Below are positions 42,768-43,914 of a stretch of 43,914 bases of DNA, piece after piece; within the stretch, counting starts at the first letter, position 1, and each line of letters starts with the position of its first letter. Position numbers and translations under genes: made by a program. The notes beneath the pieces were generated by a model. The model did no database searches. It was not told the DNA's origin and saw only the letters and a list, made by a program, of their open reading frames with translations. The stretch covers positions 1-43,914 of the forward strand of contig JAEUTU010000103.1 of the NCBI GenBank assembly GCA_016786925.1, in the 5' to 3' direction. The DNA comes from Bacteroidia bacterium (GTDB taxonomy: Bacteria > Bacteroidota > Bacteroidia > 2-12-FULL-35-15).

Positions 42768-43914
42768 TCATTTTTTATTTAATCTGTTCAATGTTTTTTC
42801 TATATATACTTCAGTAGGAAGTAATGATGTCTGAATACGCTTGGCGTACTCAATACTATCAATGATCTCGGTATTTTTTGCTTCGATCACATCTTTTTGC
42901 AATTCAACTTCTTTCTTTTGTTCGGAGATGATCCGGTTGGCTTTTTGTTTGTCCTTGTATCCTTTAAAAATAAATCCGGCAAGTGTAAGCGCAAGCACCA
43001 AACCTAATAAGGAGAAGATGGTGAATCGCTTTTGGGTTTCTGTTTTTTCTTTTTCTTTCTCTAATTCTTGCTTTTGGATCTGTGCTAAAAGATTCTGACT
43101 AAGTGAGTCGGCATACTTCTTTTTGTCGTATTCATAGAGAACTTCCGCTTTGAACTGTTCTTTTTTACTTTCTTCGGTATAGATGGAGTCGCGTGCTTTG
43201 ATGTATTCCTGATAGTGATGGTAGGCAAGTGGAATGTTATTTGACTTTTCATACGCATTTTTTAAGGCTTCATGGGCTTGTTGCTGATGCGGTAAACTTT
43301 CTATTTTTTTCGCCATATCCAGCGATCGTTTGGCATATTCCAGTGAGCGTTTGTAATCTTTTAAGTACAGATAAGAAGTTGCCAGATTGAAGAACATGTC
43401 GGCCTGATTAGGCTGCATTTGCATCTCTTCAAATATCTTTTCTGCTTTTTCAAATAGCTCGATGGCTTTTTGATTTTGATCTTTTATCTGATAATAGCTT
43501 CCCAGGTTACCATAGGCGATCGCTTCTCCTGAAATGTCTTCTACTTTTTTGCAGAGCTCTAATGCTTTTTCAAAATGGATCTTGGCGCTATCGTATTTTT
43601 TCATTTCATAGAATACACTTCCAATGTTACCATTTAAAAGACTTTGTCCGTATTCGTGTTTGATCAGTAGTGCGTAACGAAGAGCGGTTTTATAATGCTT
43701 CATGGCTTTGTCATACTGTTTCAACTGAAAAAAAGTATTTGCCAGATTGTTATTTGCCAGTGCCATTGCCATCGTATCATTATCGATCTCCATTTCATGA
43801 AGTGTTTTGAAACCGTATTCGATGCCTGCAGTGTAATTGCCTTGTTCGGTATAGGCTAAATTGAGTGAAGAGTAAACCCGTTTGTAATACCCTCTTTTCA
43901 GTTTTTTATCGGAA
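42768..43914 (-). CDS. TPR-TM sensor lacking its SpoIIE domain (5' end beyond the window)
   Basis: The frame is open to the window edge, so the start lies outside; 381 codons plus the stop are seen. The visible part is TPR repeats, a coiled coil, a membrane helix (FTIFSLLGLVLALTLAGFIF) about 60-85 residues before the end, then a second coiled coil and the linker DSIEYAKRIQTSLLP. In the three phosphatases of this window that linker leads into the SpoIIE domain, but here the protein ends about 14 residues later (EKTLNRLNKK, stop). The next gene starts 4 bp on. It is probably a paralogue of the downstream gene that has lost its phosphatase domain, or a natural receptor-only form. Confidence 0.82.
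   Translation of the reverse strand, partial: SDKKLKRGYYKRVYSSLNLAYTEQGNYTAGIEYGFKTLHEMEIDNDTMAMALANNNLANTFFQLKQYDKAMKHYKTALRYALLIKHEYGQSLLNGNIGSVFYEMKKYDSAKIHFEKALELCKKVEDISGEAIAYGNLGSYYQIKDQNQKAIELFEKAEKIFEEMQMQPNQADMFFNLATSYLYLKDYKRSLEYAKRSLDMAKKIESLPHQQQAHEALKNAYEKSNNIPLAYHHYQEYIKARDSIYTEESKKEQFKAEVLYEYDKKKYADSLSQNLLAQIQKQELEKEKEKTETQKRFTIFSLLGLVLALTLAGFIFKGYKDKQKANRIISEQKKEVELQKDVIEAKNTEIIDSIEYAKRIQTSLLPTEVYIEKTLNRLNKK

Noticed and set aside
1..43914. tRNA, rRNA, CRISPR arrays, transposases, integrases or prophage genes
   Set aside because: None was recognised on either strand; apart from the GxxExxY insertion the window reads as ordinary chromosome.

Overview
The window looks like a chromosomal segment from a member of the Bacteroidota. 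By eye it is AT-rich. Several intergenic regions carry the phylum's TTG / TAnnTTTG promoter pattern, start codons lack an obvious Shine-Dalgarno sequence, and the gene families are typical of the group: a DUF4295 gene beside L33, ftsY and rimO, a PorE-like OmpA lipoprotein, BshC, DarA/DarB and TPR-SpoIIE sensors. No rRNA, tRNA, CRISPR array, transposase or integrase was seen. All family names come from reading the proteins and recalling the families; no database search was run.

Layout. 1-5.3 kb: a deoxynucleoside kinase, the replicative polymerase dnaE and a lipoprotein alpha/beta hydrolase. 5.4-9.5 kb: two paralogous SGNH hydrolases and an MBOAT acyltransferase in one tight operon, probably for acylating an exported glycan. 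9.6-14.6 kb: rpmB, an aminopeptidase P, rpmG, a DUF4295 gene, ftsY, a GxxExxY gene flanked by short inverted repeats, and rimO. 14.6-18.6 kb: an exported protein, a SiaC-like (DUF1987) protein, a Nudix hydrolase, bshC and queE. 18.6-22.0 kb: the PorE-like lipoprotein, a MORN-like exported protein and a rhodanese. 22.2-25.1 kb: a large TPR-GAF-GAF-SpoIIE phosphatase. 25.1-27.8 kb: a peroxide-defence block of oxyR, divergent dps, a peroxiredoxin with an in-frame UGA, and an AhpD-like gene.

27.9-31.3 kb: an XRE-type regulator divergent from a 53-residue membrane protein, an exported protein of unknown function and a CsgG/LpoB-like protein. 31.3-32.8 kb: a structured leader containing a 38-codon ORF, then a PAS-SpoIIE phosphatase. 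32.8-35.1 kb: a small membrane protein and an acyl-CoA carboxylase beta subunit. 35.2-39.9 kb: an ABC-2 exporter, a hot-dog protein, a KAS III-like DarB and a DarA, suggesting dialkylresorcinol or flexirubin-type lipid synthesis. 39.9-43.9 kb: an exported protein, a TPR-TM-SpoIIE phosphatase and, running off the window edge, a TPR-TM paralogue whose phosphatase domain is missing.

Three themes stand out. First, partner-switching signalling: three intact SpoIIE phosphatases with different inputs, one decapitated paralogue and a SiaC-like target candidate lie within 44 kb. Second, a peroxide cassette has a perfect ATAG-N7-CTAT site between oxyR and dps, but its peroxiredoxin is broken by UGA at a tryptophan position. 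Third, several small elements are easy to miss: small ORFs at 11635, 29095 and 31419, a 20-base repeated promoter-like motif at 18558 and 21550, and inverted repeats that look like operators.
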